Of a stretch of DNA of 64,000 nucleotides, positions 1-9,922 are shown in pieces. The stretch spans positions 6,944,001 through 7,008,000 of the forward strand of contig JBHGNT010000014.1 in NCBI GenBank assembly GCA_043228905.1, written 5' to 3'. How positions within the stretch are numbered: position 1 is the stretch's first letter; each line of letters opens with the position of its first letter. The notes beneath the pieces are model-generated. The model ran no database searches, was not told the origin of the DNA, and was given only the letters and a program-made list of their open reading frames with translations. Position numbers and translations under genes: made by a program. The DNA comes from Azolla caroliniana. Its lineage: Eukaryota > Polypodiophyta.

Positions 1-3000
1 AGGTACCCTTCGTCGGTCATGAAGGAGTCGAACTTCCGGTACCATTGCCGGGGAGCTTGCTTCAGTCCGTAAAGGCTCTTCTTCAACCGGCATACCAGGT
101 GCTCCTTCCCTTTCTTCTCGAATCCTTCCGGTTGCTGCATGTAGATCTCTTCATCGAGGTCACCGTGAAGGAATGCCGTCTTCACGTCCATCTGTTCTAC
201 CTCGAGGTCCATGCTTGCCGCTATGCTCAGCACCGTCCGGATAGAGGTCATCTTCACTACCGGGGCAAATATCTCGTCGAAGTCGACGCCCTTCTTCTGC
301 TGAAACCCCTTCACCACGATCCTGGCTTTGTATCTCGGGGGGTTTTCGGCATCTCCCGGTTTCAGCTTGAACACCCACTTGTTTCGAAGTGCCCGCTTTC
401 CTTTCGGCAACTCCACAAGTTCATATGTGTGGTTCTCATGCAGGGAATCCATCTCGTCCTGCATGGCACTCAACCACCTGCGGCTCTGGGTGTCATGCTT
501 TGCTTCTTCAAAGCTCTCCGGCTCCCCCTCGTCGGTTAGCAGCACGTGCTCTGGTTCCGGAAATCTCCGGGGGGCCCTTCTCTCTCTTAGAGGATATCTC
601 CGTTCGGGAGCTTCGGTAACCGGTTCTTCCGATTCTTCTTCTTCATCCGAATCCATTTCGGGATCGGGGCCGGTTCCGGTATCATTTTCATCTTCTTCAG
701 CCGGTTCTGTTTCTTCACCGTCTTCGGCCGGATCCTCGAGTGTTAACCGGTCCCTTGCCGGTCGGGACTGCTCCTCGTAGAGTTGATCCTCACCGGTCAA
801 CTTGGAGCTCTTCATCTTCTTCTCCGACTCCCAGTCGGCGAGTGTCTTGTCCTCCATAAAGACGATATCTCGACTCCTGAATATCTTCTTGTCGACCGGG
901 TCCCATACTCGGTAGCCGAACTCGTCGTCGCCGTAACCGAGGAATATGCATGGCCGGGTCTTCGGATCTAGCTTTCCTCTCCGGTCCTTTGCCACATGCA
1001 CGTATGCGAGACATCCGAACACCTTCAGATGCCGGTAGGATACTTCCCTACCGGTCCACACTTTCTGCGGCGTGTCTCCGTCCAAAGGTACTGAGGGTGA
1101 TCTGTTTATCACGTATGTCGCCGTCGACATTGCCTCAGCCCAGAACCCCTTGGGTAATTTCGCATGTGCCAGCATACTCCGGACCCTCTCCATTATGGTC
1201 CGGTTCATCCTCTCGGCCAGCCCGTTCAGTTCCGGCGTCTTCGGCACAGTAAACTCGAGTCGGATTCCCTTCGAGCGACAGTACTCCTGGAACTGCCCCC
1301 GGTATTCCCCTCCGTTATCCGCTCGTATTGCTTTCAGCTTCTTGCCGGATTCTCTTTCCACTCTCGCGTGGAGTTCTTTGAAGACGGACAATACTTGGTC
1401 CTTTGTCTTCAACGGTGCCGTCCACAGCTTCCGGCTGTGATCATCAATGAATGTTACGAAGTACTGGGCTCCGCCATGTGACTTCGTTTCTACCTGACAC
1501 ACATCAGTGTGCACCAACTCCAATGGTGCGCTACGTCTCGTCGGTGGCCTTGAGTGGAAGGAGGTCCGGTTTTGCTTACCGGCCAGGCAGTCGGTGCACT
1601 TCTCCAGGTGCACATGCTTCACTGGAATAAGGTTGTCTTCTGCAAGCCTCTTCATCCCCTTCTCACTCATGTGGCACAGTCTCTTGTGCCACAGCTCACC
1701 GGCAGTGTCGGCTGCCACATTCAGCTCTTCCGGACATAACCGGGCATTCATCAGGTACAGGGTGTTGTCTTTCCGGGCCCGAGCCACTATCAGGCTCCCC
1801 TTGCTGAACTTCATTACGCCGTTCCGGATGCTACCTGTGTAGCCTTCATCGTCTAGCCTCCCGGCCGAAATCAGGTTCAATCGAACCTCCGGAACGTGTC
1901 GGACATCCTTCAGCAGCATTTTGCATCCGGTCGGGGTTGTCAACCACACGTCTCCTATGCCGGCAATCCGGCACGTACCTTCATTCCCCATCCGAACACA
2001 GCCATGCTCACCGGCTGTGTAGGATGAGAAGTATTTTCTTTCCGGGGTCAAGTGGAACGACGCTCCGGAATCGACCACCCAGGTCGTCTCATCGCCGGCA
2101 ACGTTTAGTTCACCTTCTTCGGTGATGAGCATGATTTCTTCCTCACTTGCCGCGAGTGCCGTTGTTCCTTTCCGGTCCTGCCCTCGCCGATCCGAACCTC
2201 TCCGGTCCGTGGCTCCCCGGTATGCACCGTTTCTCTCCGGTGACTTCTTCGAATCGGTGTCGTCGGCTCCGTTGTCTTTTCGGTAATGCCGACAGTTCTT
2301 TCGGAAGTGCCCCGGCTTCCCACAGTGGAAGCATGTGGGCCTTCCTCTTGACTGCGACCGGGTCCCCGACTTCTCCCGTCTTTGCGGACTCCGGTTCCAT
2401 TGTCTTCCCCGATCCGATTCGGTAAGCAGCGCCTTCGAGTCGGAGGCCGGTTCTTTATCTCTCCGACGCGCTTCTTCGTTCAAAATACTCGTCTTTACCG
2501 TTTGTAAGGACAAGTTGTCTTCCGTGCAGGAGGTGCTGAGAGTCACCACCAAGTTCTCCCAGCTGTCCGGCAATGTACACATCAGGATGATGGCTTGCAT
2601 TGCATCCTCCAACGGGAACTTGATCGCCGCAAGTTGGTTCACGAATCCCATGAACGTGCTTACGTGTTCCACCATACTCTCGCCGTCCCGGTACTTGAGA
2701 TTCACAATCTTCCTCATCAGGGAGGTCCGGTTCAACGCATTCTTCCTCTCGTAGAGGCCCGACAGCTTCTTCCACATCTCGTATGCGTTGGTGTCGTTCG
2801 CCACATGTTGTAGGACGCTTACATCGACATATTGTCGGATCGTCGCTACGGCTTTCTGGTTCAGGAGCTTCCACTCCGACTCAAGTACCCCCTTCGGTAT
2901 TTCCGACCTGTCAATCGGTTCGTACAGGTCCCGAACAATCAGAAGATCCTCCATCTTGATCTTCCAGTCGGCGTAATTCTGTGCGTTCAGCACCATCATC

Positions 3001-3029
3001 CCCGGCTGCCCGCTGCCGCCGCCTTCCAT
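1..3029 (-). CDS. COP-A gag-pol polyprotein, partial (3' end off window)
   Basis: Polyprotein of a Ty1/copia retrotransposon, read on the minus strand from the ATG at 3029-3027, 14 bases after the primer site. I see no stop down to base 1, giving 1009 complete codons. The length from ATG to the edge (3029 nt) equals the matching stretch of the intact copy (45551-48579), so there is no net indel. In order it carries a UBN2-type gag, a CCHC knuckle near residue 233, the aspartic protease DSGA near 320, the GAG-pre-integrase zinc site, an integrase core with the D, D and E residues (E codon near 1220), an acidic linker and the start of reverse transcriptase. RT motif YVDD and RNase H lie off the window. 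It would make all proteins for its own transposition. Whether the missing end is intact is unknown. Confidence 0.92.
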   Translation of the reverse strand, partial: MEGGGSGQPGMMVLNAQNYADWKIKMEDLLIVRDLYEPIDRSEIPKGVLESEWKLLNQKAVATIRQYVDVSVLQHVANDTNAYEMWKKLSGLYERKNALNRTSLMRKIVNLKYRDGESMVEHVSTFMGFVNQLAAIKFPLEDAMQAIILMCTLPDSWENLVVTLSTSCTEDNLSLQTVKTSILNEEARRRDKEPASDSKALLTESDRGRQWNRSPQRREKSGTRSQSRGRPTCFHCGKPGHFRKNCRHYRKDNGADDTDSKKSPERNGAYRGATDRRGSDRRGQDRKGTTALAASEEEIMLITEEGELNVAGDETTWVVDSGASFHLTPERKYFSSYTAGEHGCVRMGNEGTCRIAGIGDVWLTTPTGCKMLLKDVRHVPEVRLNLISAGRLDDEGYTGSIRNGVMKFSKGSLIVARARKDNTLYLMNARLCPEELNVAADTAGELWHKRLCHMSEKGMKRLAEDNLIPVKHVHLEKCTDCLAGKQNRTSFHSRPPTRRSAPLELVHTDVCQVETKSHGGAQYFVTFIDDHSRKLWTAPLKTKDQVLSVFKELHARVERESGKKLKAIRADNGGEYRGQFQEYCRSKGIRLEFTVPKTPELNGLAERMNRTIMERVRSMLAHAKLPKGFWAEAMSTATYVINRSPSVPLDGDTPQKVWTGREVSYRHLKVFGCLAYVHVAKDRRGKLDPKTRPCIFLGYGDDEFGYRVWDPVDKKIFRSRDIVFMEDKTLADWESEKKMKSSKLTGEDQLYEEQSRPARDRLTLEDPAEDGEETEPAEEDENDTGTGPDPEMDSDEEEESEEPVTEAPERRYPLRERRAPRRFPEPEHVLLTDEGEPESFEEAKHDTQSRRWLSAMQDEMDSLHENHTYELVELPKGKRALRNKWVFKLKPGDAENPPRYKARIVVKGFQQKKGVDFDEIFAPVVKMTSIRTVLSIAASMDLEVEQMDVKTAFLHGDLDEEIYMQQPEGFEKKGKEHLVCRLKKSLYGLKQAPRQWYRKFDSFMTDEGY

Positions 3030-3043
3030 TTTCTGCAACAGTC

Positions 3044-3055
3044 GCTCTGATACCA
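3044..3055 (-). other. Primer binding site, COP-A copy 1
   Basis: On the minus strand this reads TGGTATCAGAGC, complementary to the 3' region of plant initiator-Met tRNA. It lies 3 bases inside the LTR end, as in the intact COP-A copy. Confidence 0.93.
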
Positions 3056-3058
3056 GTT

Positions 3059-3672
3059 TGAAAGGAATAGGCCCTTCTAATCTCCTTCACCACTCGGCCA
3101 CAACCGAGTAAGCGCGAATCGATGGAGCAGAAAATAGGAACCACAAAGAGAAACAAAACGCGAGTACACAGGGATTAACGTGGAAAACCCTAGACGGGAA
3201 AAACCACGGGAGTACGAGACTCCAAACCAACACTATACAGAGAAGTATACAATGGCGAGCTGCAAGGCGACGACCTTGAGCTCGCTGTCCTCGCCACAGG
3301 CGGCGGAAATACACAGAGGCGTCTACCTCTTCGTCTCTCGCGCTCTATCTCTCTCTCTCTCTCTCACGGCTGCTTACACTTCACTCCTCTTGAGTGGAAA
3401 AACAGAAAAAATGAGAAGCAACAGTAAAACTGTTTGCCCTAAGTCATATTTATACTTATATGACTTTGGGCTATTTACAACTGTAGCCACAGGGGCCCAT
3501 AGCGAACATATTCACGGATATGTCCCTGCATCCGGATCGCTCTCCGGGTACATTCGTCATCCGGTACCGAAACCGGGGTCTTCGTCATCCGGTGCCGAAA
3601 CCGATACCGGGCTTGTCGGCATTCATCTCCGATATCCGACCATCCCATCCGAAAGGGACCGAAATCCCAACA
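3059..3672 (-). repeat. COP-A copy 1, 5' LTR (614 bp)
   Basis: In element orientation it begins TGTTGGGATT and ends in CA beside the primer site. It matches the 599-bp LTRs at 44923 and 49638 over most of its length but differs by indels and many substitutions in U3, so it is a different sublineage or an older copy. It contains a CT/GA microsatellite near 3350 and a TATA box inside a 36-bp inverted repeat at 3436-3471. Confidence 0.93.
3436..3471 (-). promoter_or_regulatory. TATA box inside inverted repeat, COP-A copy 1 LTR
   Basis: Arms of 14 bases (3436-3449 and 3458-3471) are complementary with one mismatch and enclose TTATACTT, which reads AAGTATAA on the element strand. The intact COP-A LTRs have the same structure at 45101-45136 and 49816-49851. 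This is the likely core promoter. Confidence 0.75.
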
Positions 3673-3689
3673 GTCCTATATAAACTTGT

Positions 3690-4765
3690 GATAGAAATTT
3701 GCACATCTCACAACAAACAGGGAGTCTGCCACTCTACCACCGTTTTGACCTTCGCTGGATCCATGGAGATGCCTTTTGATGAGATGACATAGCCTAGAAA
3801 TTCCACCTGATTGCATTCAAAACTACATTTTTCCAGTTTTTCATAAATACCATGTTCTTGAAGTCATTTTAGTACTAATAGTACATGAGAATCATGCTCT
3901 TCTTGAGTCTTCGAATAAACTAGTAGATCATCCAAATAGATGATCAAACAGATATCCAAGAGAACTCGGAATATATCATTTGCCATGTGTTGGAAGACTA
4001 TTGACGCATTGGTGAGACCGAATGACATAACCGTATACTCGAAGTGCCTGTGTCGGGTGCAAAAAGCGGACTTCCATTCATCTCCCGGTCGGATCCGTAC
4101 AAGGTTATATGTGCCTCGTAAGTCAATCTTTGTAAAGAACTTTGCACCATTAATCCATTCTAAAAGACTTGAGATAAGGGGAAATGTGCATACCTATTCC
4201 TAATGGTGACCTTATTTAAGCCACGGTAACGTACGACAGGAGGAAGTGATCTATCCTTTTTCTTCACAAAGGAAATGGGTGCGCCGATTGGACATTTCGA
4301 ATGTCAAATGAACCCGTTCGCCAAATTCTCCTCTATGTAGGCTCGAAGGACTTCTAGCTCAATTGGTGAGCAGTTGTAGATCGGTCCCCATGGTGGCTCT
4401 TTTCCTGGGTGTAAATCAATGGGGCAATCATACGGTCGATGGTGAGGAAGAGTATTGGCTTTGACCTTATCAAACACGTCGGCATAATGACGATACGTCT
4501 TTGGAACTTGAACTATGGATTCCTCTTTGGTGGTGCTAGAAGGTCTTACTGATACTGTGAATACAAACATTGATTCCTTGCCTCCTTTGCATAGTTGATG
4601 AAGTGAAATGGTTGAAACCTTATGAGTAGATTCTCGGGGTTGTCGATACCGGATTTCTCTTGTTATCCAATCTATATCCGGATTGTGTAATTCAAACCAT
4701 GGTAACCCCCAAAAAATGGGATGTTCTGGATTACTAATTATATTGAATGATACTACACATGTCAA
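3690..4765 (-). pseudogene. Gypsy PR-RT linker and reverse transcriptase, broken
   Basis: The open stretch 4765-4304 (153 codons) has the typical gypsy lead-in to RT: a Y-A-D-V-F motif, L-P-H-H-R-P-Y-D, then E-L-E-V-L-R-A-Y-I-E-E-N-L, ending at G-F-I. RT continues to about 3690 with one frameshift and several stops. Recognisable pieces are [20 protein letters not shown] and the catalytic box [10 protein letters not shown] near 3925, so the YLDD aspartates survive although the frame does not. It would have copied element RNA into DNA. The 3' part of RT, RNase H and integrase are missing. Confidence 0.85.
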
Positions 4766-4789
4766 ATGATCTAGGACAACACTAATTGG

Positions 4790-5062
4790 CTATGAACCTT
4801 CTACGATTTTTCCGGAAGCAATGGGGCGACCATCAATGACTACTACAGAGGTTGGGCAAGGGAGTTTTTTTAGGGATATCTTATGAGCTTGGGCAAAATT
4901 CTTATCCATGAAGCAAGAATTAGCTCCGGAATCTAGGAGTGCTAAGACATGTATTGAAGATATACTTTTAGTACTAATTGTTACTTCAACTAGGAAGACA
5001 TTGGTAACTTGCTTAGAGGGAATGAAACCACTAATGGGCTGCACAGATCTAGAGTTGTCCAA
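4790..5062 (-). pseudogene. Gypsy aspartic protease fragment
   Basis: A 90-codon open stretch on the minus strand contains A-L-L-D-S-G-A-N-S, the catalytic aspartate motif of retroviral-type aspartic proteases, in its usual place between gag and the RT linker. It would mature the Gag-Pol polyprotein. It is separated by stops from gag on one side and from the RT linker on the other, so it is a relic. Confidence 0.8.
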
Positions 5063-5228
5063 CCTTTGGACTTAATCGTTTCTCTTCTTCTAGTTGACTA
5101 AGGATTTCAAATTTGTTTGAAAGGCTTGGGCTATTAGGACTATCAAACACGCCTCGAGAAATAGAATCAAGTTTAGTCCTATTAGTACTAGGGGTTATTT
5201 GATTTACCTATCTTCTTGGCCGATGGGG

Positions 5229-6188
5229 ACAGTTCACTGCAATATGCCCTGGTCCACTACAATAAAGACATAATCTATTTGCTCAACGTTGTTGCTTTTT
5301 CTCTTCCGATAGTGGTCCGCGACGGTGTGTGGTGTCGATTTCCATTGGAGTGGGAGTATTTGCTAGAGACGCATTAAATGAATCCCTTGGGAAAGGCTTT
5401 GCTACAACTGAAGCTTAGGTGGGCTCCGATCTTGTCCTTGGGATTTAGAACTGACGTTCTGAATGTCATTCGAACAGACAATTATCTCATCGTACCGCGC
5501 GACTGGTTGCTTTTGTCAATGACTTTGTTTCTTCGGGGAAGGTCAAGAGCAAATCCTTGACATTGTTACGTAGGCCATAACGAAATTGCTCCGTTAATTC
5601 TTGGTCATCCCAGGGAATGTCGGTGACGAGAAGACGGAAATCCGCAGCATAAGCTAAGACTGGCCGATCACCTTGATGCAATCTTCGGATTTTGTTGATT
5701 GCCGTCCTAACACTATCTTTATCTCCAAAGCAGGCTTTAAACTTGATAATAAACTCTTCAAAATTATTTAACAAAGGAGAGTTTTTTTCTAACAAGGGGG
5801 CGAACCATGCCAAAGTCGTGCCACTAAGTAACGTGCCTACTAGCCCCACTCGTGATGCATCGGTGAGATATTGAGAATGATGCATTTGCATCACTAAACG
5901 TACCTGATTAAGAAATCCTCTAAACTGTGATCAGGTCCTGTCAAATTTTATAGGAAGAACGATCTTGGGTTCTTTGGGAGTCCCTTGAGTGCCTGATCCT
6001 TGTTGTCGTAATGACACAATAGTCGCTTCAAGTTGTTGCACACGTAATGTCAGCTTCCTGTGTTGTTCTTGTTTTTCTCGGGCTACTTGTTGAAGATCCT
6101 TTTCTTGTTCTAGCGCTACAAACTTTTCTTTTAAGCATTGGAGCTCGGAGAACACTGATTGGTATTCTTGAACGCTAATCGTTGCCAT
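5229..6188 (-). pseudogene. Gypsy gag with coiled-coil start and CCHC knuckle, broken
   Basis: Two open pieces (6188-5931 and 5894-5487) are collinear parts of one gag. The first starts at an ATG at 6188 and is rich in E, Q, K and L in a heptad-like pattern, suggesting a coiled coil. The second is a retrotransposon gag domain with A-W-F-A-P-L-L and a stretch rich in aromatic and acidic residues. Downstream, 5270-5229 encodes C-x2-C-x4-H-x4-C, an RNA-binding zinc knuckle. Gag would form the particle shell and package RNA. A stop or frameshift separates the pieces. Confidence 0.82.
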
Positions 6189-6239
6189 TTAGTAAGAGCA
6201 TAAGAGGATTTAATATGAATGGAGAGGAGGAATAAGAGG

Positions 6240-6714
6240 ACGAGCAATTCAATTCAAACAATCAAGAATAGTACTGAGACAGAGAGGAAATTAGTACTAA
6301 GAGATGAGAATTAGTACTAAGAGGAGAAGAGGGTGTAGAACACTCGAGAGAAGCAGAGGGAGATTGAAAGAGAGAGGGAGACATCGAGAGAGAAAGAGAG
6401 AATGATGATAACAAAAGATATATTATATGAAAAGAATATACAAGGATACCTAGGAGGTTTAAGAATGGCGTTGAACTGAATTAGTTCGGAATAATGCCAA
6501 GTGCCTCTTTTTATAGTATGCTTAGGAGTACTCTTGATGTTTCTAGAATGTTCCACAGAAATATACAATATACATGGATTTCCTAAGTGAAATAATAGAT
6601 GGAAATAACATTTTTCGTTTAACAATGTATAACTTAATGGTAAGGCCCCAACCCATGGGACATAAAGTCATGGGTTCGAATCCTTCTAAGGCCATACCAT
6701 GGTATATCAGGACA
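6240..6714 (-). repeat. GYP-2 relic LTR (inner boundary approximate)
   Basis: The outer end at 6714 reads TGTCCTGATA in element orientation. The inner end, near the gag start, is not sharp. A TATA-like TATAAAAA lies on the minus strand near 6509-6515, and the region nearest gag is purine/pyrimidine skewed. The first 100 bases hold a tRNA-like module in antisense (6622-6692), as in the LTR at 35772-36250. Confidence 0.6.
6622..6692 (+). other. tRNA-like (Pol III A/B box) module antisense to gypsy LTR
   Basis: The plus strand has an A-box-like TAACTTAATGG at 6630-6640 and a perfect B-box GGTTCGAATCC at 6673-6683, spaced as in a tRNA gene. Stem pairing is poor, so it is not a functional tRNA. 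It is either a tRNA-derived part of the LTR or a decayed SINE head. Confidence 0.55.
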
Positions 6715-6719
6715 ATTTT

Positions 6720-7470
6720 CGTCATCTACCGGCTGTTCCAGTGGTGGTGTCGGTATGCAATCATCCTTCTTCTCCGATTGTCGGTTTAGTGGTGGTGTGG
6801 GTATGTGATTATTCTCTATTTCTAGTTGTTGTATTCTCCTCTTGTGGCAATGGTGTCAGTATCATCGTTTCCGCCTACGATGTTGTTGTATGCTCAGTTC
6901 TGTGTTCCTCCGGTTCGTCCGGAGTATCATGACTAAAATGGTAGTTGGACTGTATGTTGTGTTTGTTGTCTAACTCTGACTCGAATACTGAAAATGCTTC
7001 TGAGTCCCCGACGGTTGTGGCTAGGGTTTGCAGTATCAATTCTGTGTCGCCCAAACTACTTAGACTGTTGCCTTCCTCTGAATGTCACTACATTTGCAAT
7101 TGGACTGTATGGTTTGCGACTTGTCGAATCTCTCTAGAAAAAGATTGATCCTATTGGATCTTTTTGGCGGCCTGTTGGTAGGCCTCCTGCCTCCGCAGCC
7201 TCGCGGTTAGTCTTCTCGCATATTCGGCAACTCCGTCTTCGTCGGTCTAGTCATCCACTCCCGGTCGTTCGCTATGCCATGCAAGAATCGTGATCGCCAA
7301 AACTATGTTTACTCTGGGCTGGACAGAGCCACAAACACAGGGGTGTCCGTTCCGGACACTTCACCAAATGGTTAGTCTTCTCGCATATTCGGCAACTCCG
7401 TCTTCGTCGGTCTAGTCATCCACTCCCGGTCGTTCGCTATGCCATGCAAGAATCGTGATCGCCAAAACTA
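6720..7470 (-). pseudogene. GAG-3 gag start, degenerate
   Basis: Going leftward from the LTR end at 7471, a primer-site-like TTTTGGCGATC is followed by a short leader and a gag-like start (M-T-R-P-T-K) matching the better preserved copy at 18820-19880 (M-N-R-P-T-N). Many stops follow. Similarity to the 19.5-19.9 kb copy is visible down to about 6950; further left I cannot follow it. A 165-bp tandem duplication (7205-7534) repeats the LTR/gag junction. Confidence 0.6.
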
Positions 7471-7534
7471 TGTTTACTCTGGGCTGGACAGAGCCACAAA
7501 CACAGGGGTGTCCGTTCCGGACACTTCACCAAAT
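7205..7534. repeat. Perfect tandem duplication, 2 x 165 bp
   Basis: Bases 7205-7369 and 7370-7534 appear identical. The unit spans the gag start, primer site and inner LTR end of the GAG-3 element. GGT is shared at the junction, which fits microhomology-driven or slippage duplication. Identity implies a recent event. Confidence 0.93.
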
Positions 7535-7922
7535 GGTGGTTAAGGGAATGATGTTATCTGACACATCCGATTCCAATCCGAGTATTTTCGAATACTCTCC
7601 AGATGATTAATGCACAACCGATTAATGAAATCACGTATAAGAGACACAATAGAATTAAAGTAGAATGCTCAAACTTGTATAATTACTTCCGCTGTTAATT
7701 ACATTGATTCTTGGATCCTTTTATAGGCATCCGGTTGGAAATATAAAACGATGAATTACCGGCTACCGGCTATCAATCGGTCCGGATCCAGATCGATACA
7801 ACTATTCCGGATCTGTCCGTTCAAATAATATTTCTAATTAATCTAATTATAATATCCAAGTCGTCCCTTTCTACATTTATCCTCTGGATCATACTCCGGC
7901 CAACACGGAAGGGATCCTAACA
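7471..7922 (-). repeat. GAG-3 LTR (452 bp)
   Basis: In element orientation it starts TGTTAGGATCCC (at 7922) and ends in AAACA beside the primer-like TTTTGGCGATC. TATAAAAGG lies near 7721-7729 between inverted-repeat arms (7711-7734). Related LTRs are at 8901-9222 plus 9834-9922 and at about 19922-20380. Confidence 0.7.
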
Positions 7923-7924
7923 AA

Positions 7925-8360
7925 AATAGTGCTAATACCTCATCGACAAGAGCTACTTCTAGAGAGGTGGTTTGATTCATCAATCATTGGAAGGCATTAA
8001 TATGCTCTGCCATTCTGAAGCCGTCTTGATACGGGAGTCTCACGATTTTCCAGAAGACTGATACTTTGTTAACGACGTTTTTGTTTTTGAACATGACGCC
8101 GATCTTCTTCCATAGGACATCCATTTCTATTTCCTCACCAAATTTGTTGTACAATCTCATGTCTATATAACACCTTATGTCTGTTGCTGCCTTTAGATGC
8201 AACACTTCCCAAGTTGATGCATCTAATCTCGTCTAGCCTTTTATCTCCGAACTACACTAGTAGTTAGAAGTCTTTGCACACAAGAATGTTCTGCACCCTC
8301 GACTTCCAGACTGAATAGTTGGAGCCGGTAAGTTTGAACATCTCGTCGAATGAGTCTTCC
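7925..8360 (-). pseudogene. COP-D gag (UBN2 type), broken
   Basis: The reading starts near 8360 with M-E-D-S-F-D-E-M-F-K-L, then S-N-Y-S-V-W-K, the classic start of plant copia gag. It continues after a frameshift in the open piece 8205-7984 with D-V-L-W-K-K and M-A-E-H-I-N-A-F-Q, and ends at L-V-D-E-V-L-A-L at the break. At least two stops and one frameshift kill it. The product would be the copia capsid protein. Confidence 0.85.
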
Positions 8361-8377
8361 ATCACTTTGATACCACT

Positions 8378-8799
8378 TGTTAGGATCCGGACCGGCCACA
8401 ACCAGTTTCTCATATGTGTTCGGGTGCAAAGAAACGAGCAAGGGTAATGCACAAACAAAAAAACAAAAACGAGATAGATAGAGAGACACAAGATTTAACA
8501 TGGAAAACCCGAATCGGGAAAAACCACGTGGAGTCCACAAACTCCAAATTTGAAACTCTATCACAGTAATGATTCACACACACTCATATAGTTTGCCCTA
8601 GTTGTATTTATACTTATACAACTTTCTGCCTATTTACATCTATAGCCCACATGGGGCACATTCAAACTATTTACAAATAAAGTCATCCGAATCGGTTATA
8701 TAATCGATTCTCGATTTCGGCCTCGGCCGAATTACCCATTTACTTCATTCAATTCGGTTCATTCACTCCTTCCCATTCGTATTGACCTGCTATCCAACA
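8378..8799 (-). repeat. COP-D 5' LTR (422 bp)
   Basis: It begins TGTTGGATAG (element strand, at 8799) and ends CCTAACA (at 8378), two bases from a primer-like site reading TGGTATCAAAGT. The TATA region is at 8600-8623: perfect 8-bp arms AGTTGTAT/ATACAACT around TTATACTT, the same core as in COP-A copy 1. Confidence 0.85.
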
Positions 8800-9922
8800 C
8801 GATCATACTCCTTTTTGAACTCTTTATGCTCCTGATACAACTTTTCACAGTCATCCATTTTTTCTTTGAGGCGTGGGTTTGCTTGCGCTTGCCAAAATTC
8901 TGTTTATCCTGGGCCGGACTTCAACCACAAACACAAGGTATCCCTTTCCGGAATACTTCTTCAAAGGTGTGGCCGAAGAGATGGATTAATGCTTCTTTAC
9001 ACTTATAAACTTATTCGGAACACATACATATAATCCGATTATAAGTTACACGCGTAAGATTAGAAATTGCAAGCACAGACAACAAGCACACCAGATAAAG
9101 CAACAAGACTTATATTACTCGCTCATTACTCGCTTCCTAATACATACAATCCGGATCCTTTATATAACTATCCGGTCTAGGTACGAAACAGTGCATTCAC
9201 TGGCTATCCAAATACAAAACGGTGTTGTGCCTTTCAGCGCCGGATCGTTGCATGAGTCGGGTGGGAACCGCTGGGGTTTTGGACTAGGAGGAGGAAAAGT
9301 TTAAGGCTAATCAGAATATGAAAGAGAAAGATAGGAATCTTGTGAATTTCATGCGTATAGTGTATTAGAATAATTAGTATTTAGAATCCAAGAAATCAAC
9401 CCAATTTTTTTAATAGATTGGAAGCCAGATAGAAAAAACATTCTGAAACACCCGTGTATAATGTATTAGATCAATATTTAGAAACCTAAAAAAATCAAAC
9501 ACTTTTACATTTTGCTTACCCATCCTTATATAGTGATGGGAGAGTCTAAGTTTACCACATGCAAGCATTATGTTTCTTTCTTTTTTCCTAACTCATGTGT
9601 TCATGCACACTACAAGTGCATGATTAGCTTTTTCTATCATGCTTTTCCTTCAACTCAAATGTGTATGCATGGACAACTTTTTCTATCATGGTTATCTAGA
9701 ATATTTACGTGGAATAAAGTTTTGTATAACTTTAATATTCGTAATGATTTTAGTGGTTTCTCCTATTTCTTTATACTTACTTAATAAGGTACTCCGTATA
9801 TATTTCACATAGTATACGAAGTATACTACGACAACGTTGTGTATCTAGATCGATATATCCGGATCAATCACTTCCTAATATATTTTATCTAATATCTATT
9901 ATTCGGCTTCTGGTTCACACCT
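8800..9922 (-). mobile_element. GAG-3 copy: gag start, primer site and LTR, split by X
   Basis: Leftmost (8800-8858) is a gag start on the minus strand, M-D-D-C-E-K-L-Y-Q-E-H-K, cut off by the COP-D LTR. A TTTTGGCAAGC primer-like site follows, then an LTR (8901-9222, resuming at 9834). The TATA box sits at 9151-9175 between CCGGAT and ATCCGG. A 611-bp X insertion splits the LTR. The outer end is eroded near 9922. Confidence 0.65.
9223..9833. repeat. Insertion X, copy 1 (611 bp, solo-LTR-like)
   Basis: The first 80 bases (TGTTGTGCCTTTC...) and the last 40 match the insertion at 36741-37528. Ends read TG...CA. A terminal stem-loop (9810-9828, arms TAGTATA/TATACTA) lies 5 bases from the right end. 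Flanks are AACGG and AACGT, an imperfect target duplication. No coding capacity is visible. Most likely a solo LTR of unknown family; orientation uncertain. Confidence 0.6.

Larger units (their letters stand above)
1..3672 (-). mobile_element. COP-A copy 1 (Ty1/copia), cut by window edge
   Basis: Minus-strand copia element. Its 5' LTR (3059-3672), primer site (3044-3055) and the first three quarters of gag-pol are present; the 3' part lies beyond base 1. It is the same family as the intact element at 44923-50236. The right flank (3673 on) is the reverse transcriptase of a gypsy relic, so this copy landed inside older gypsy DNA. The target duplication cannot be tested because the other end is missing; the flank next to the LTR reads GTCCT. 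Confidence 0.95.
3673..6714 (-). mobile_element. GYP-2 relic (Ty3/gypsy, chromovirus-like), minus strand
   Basis: From right to left: an LTR (about 6240-6714), gag (6188-5229), protease (5062-4790), the PR-RT linker (4765-4304) and reverse transcriptase (4300-3690), after which COP-A copy 1 interrupts it. Order and sequence match a Ty3/gypsy element of the type at 32661-36250. Many stops and frameshifts show it is dead. Confidence 0.85.
7923..8799 (-). mobile_element. COP-D fragment (5' LTR plus gag), minus strand
   Basis: A copia fragment with its 5' LTR at 8378-8799, primer-like site at 8364-8375 and the first part of gag down to 7923, where it abuts the GAG-3 LTR. On the right it interrupts the gag start of another GAG-3 copy (8800-8858). 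No pol is left. Confidence 0.82.
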
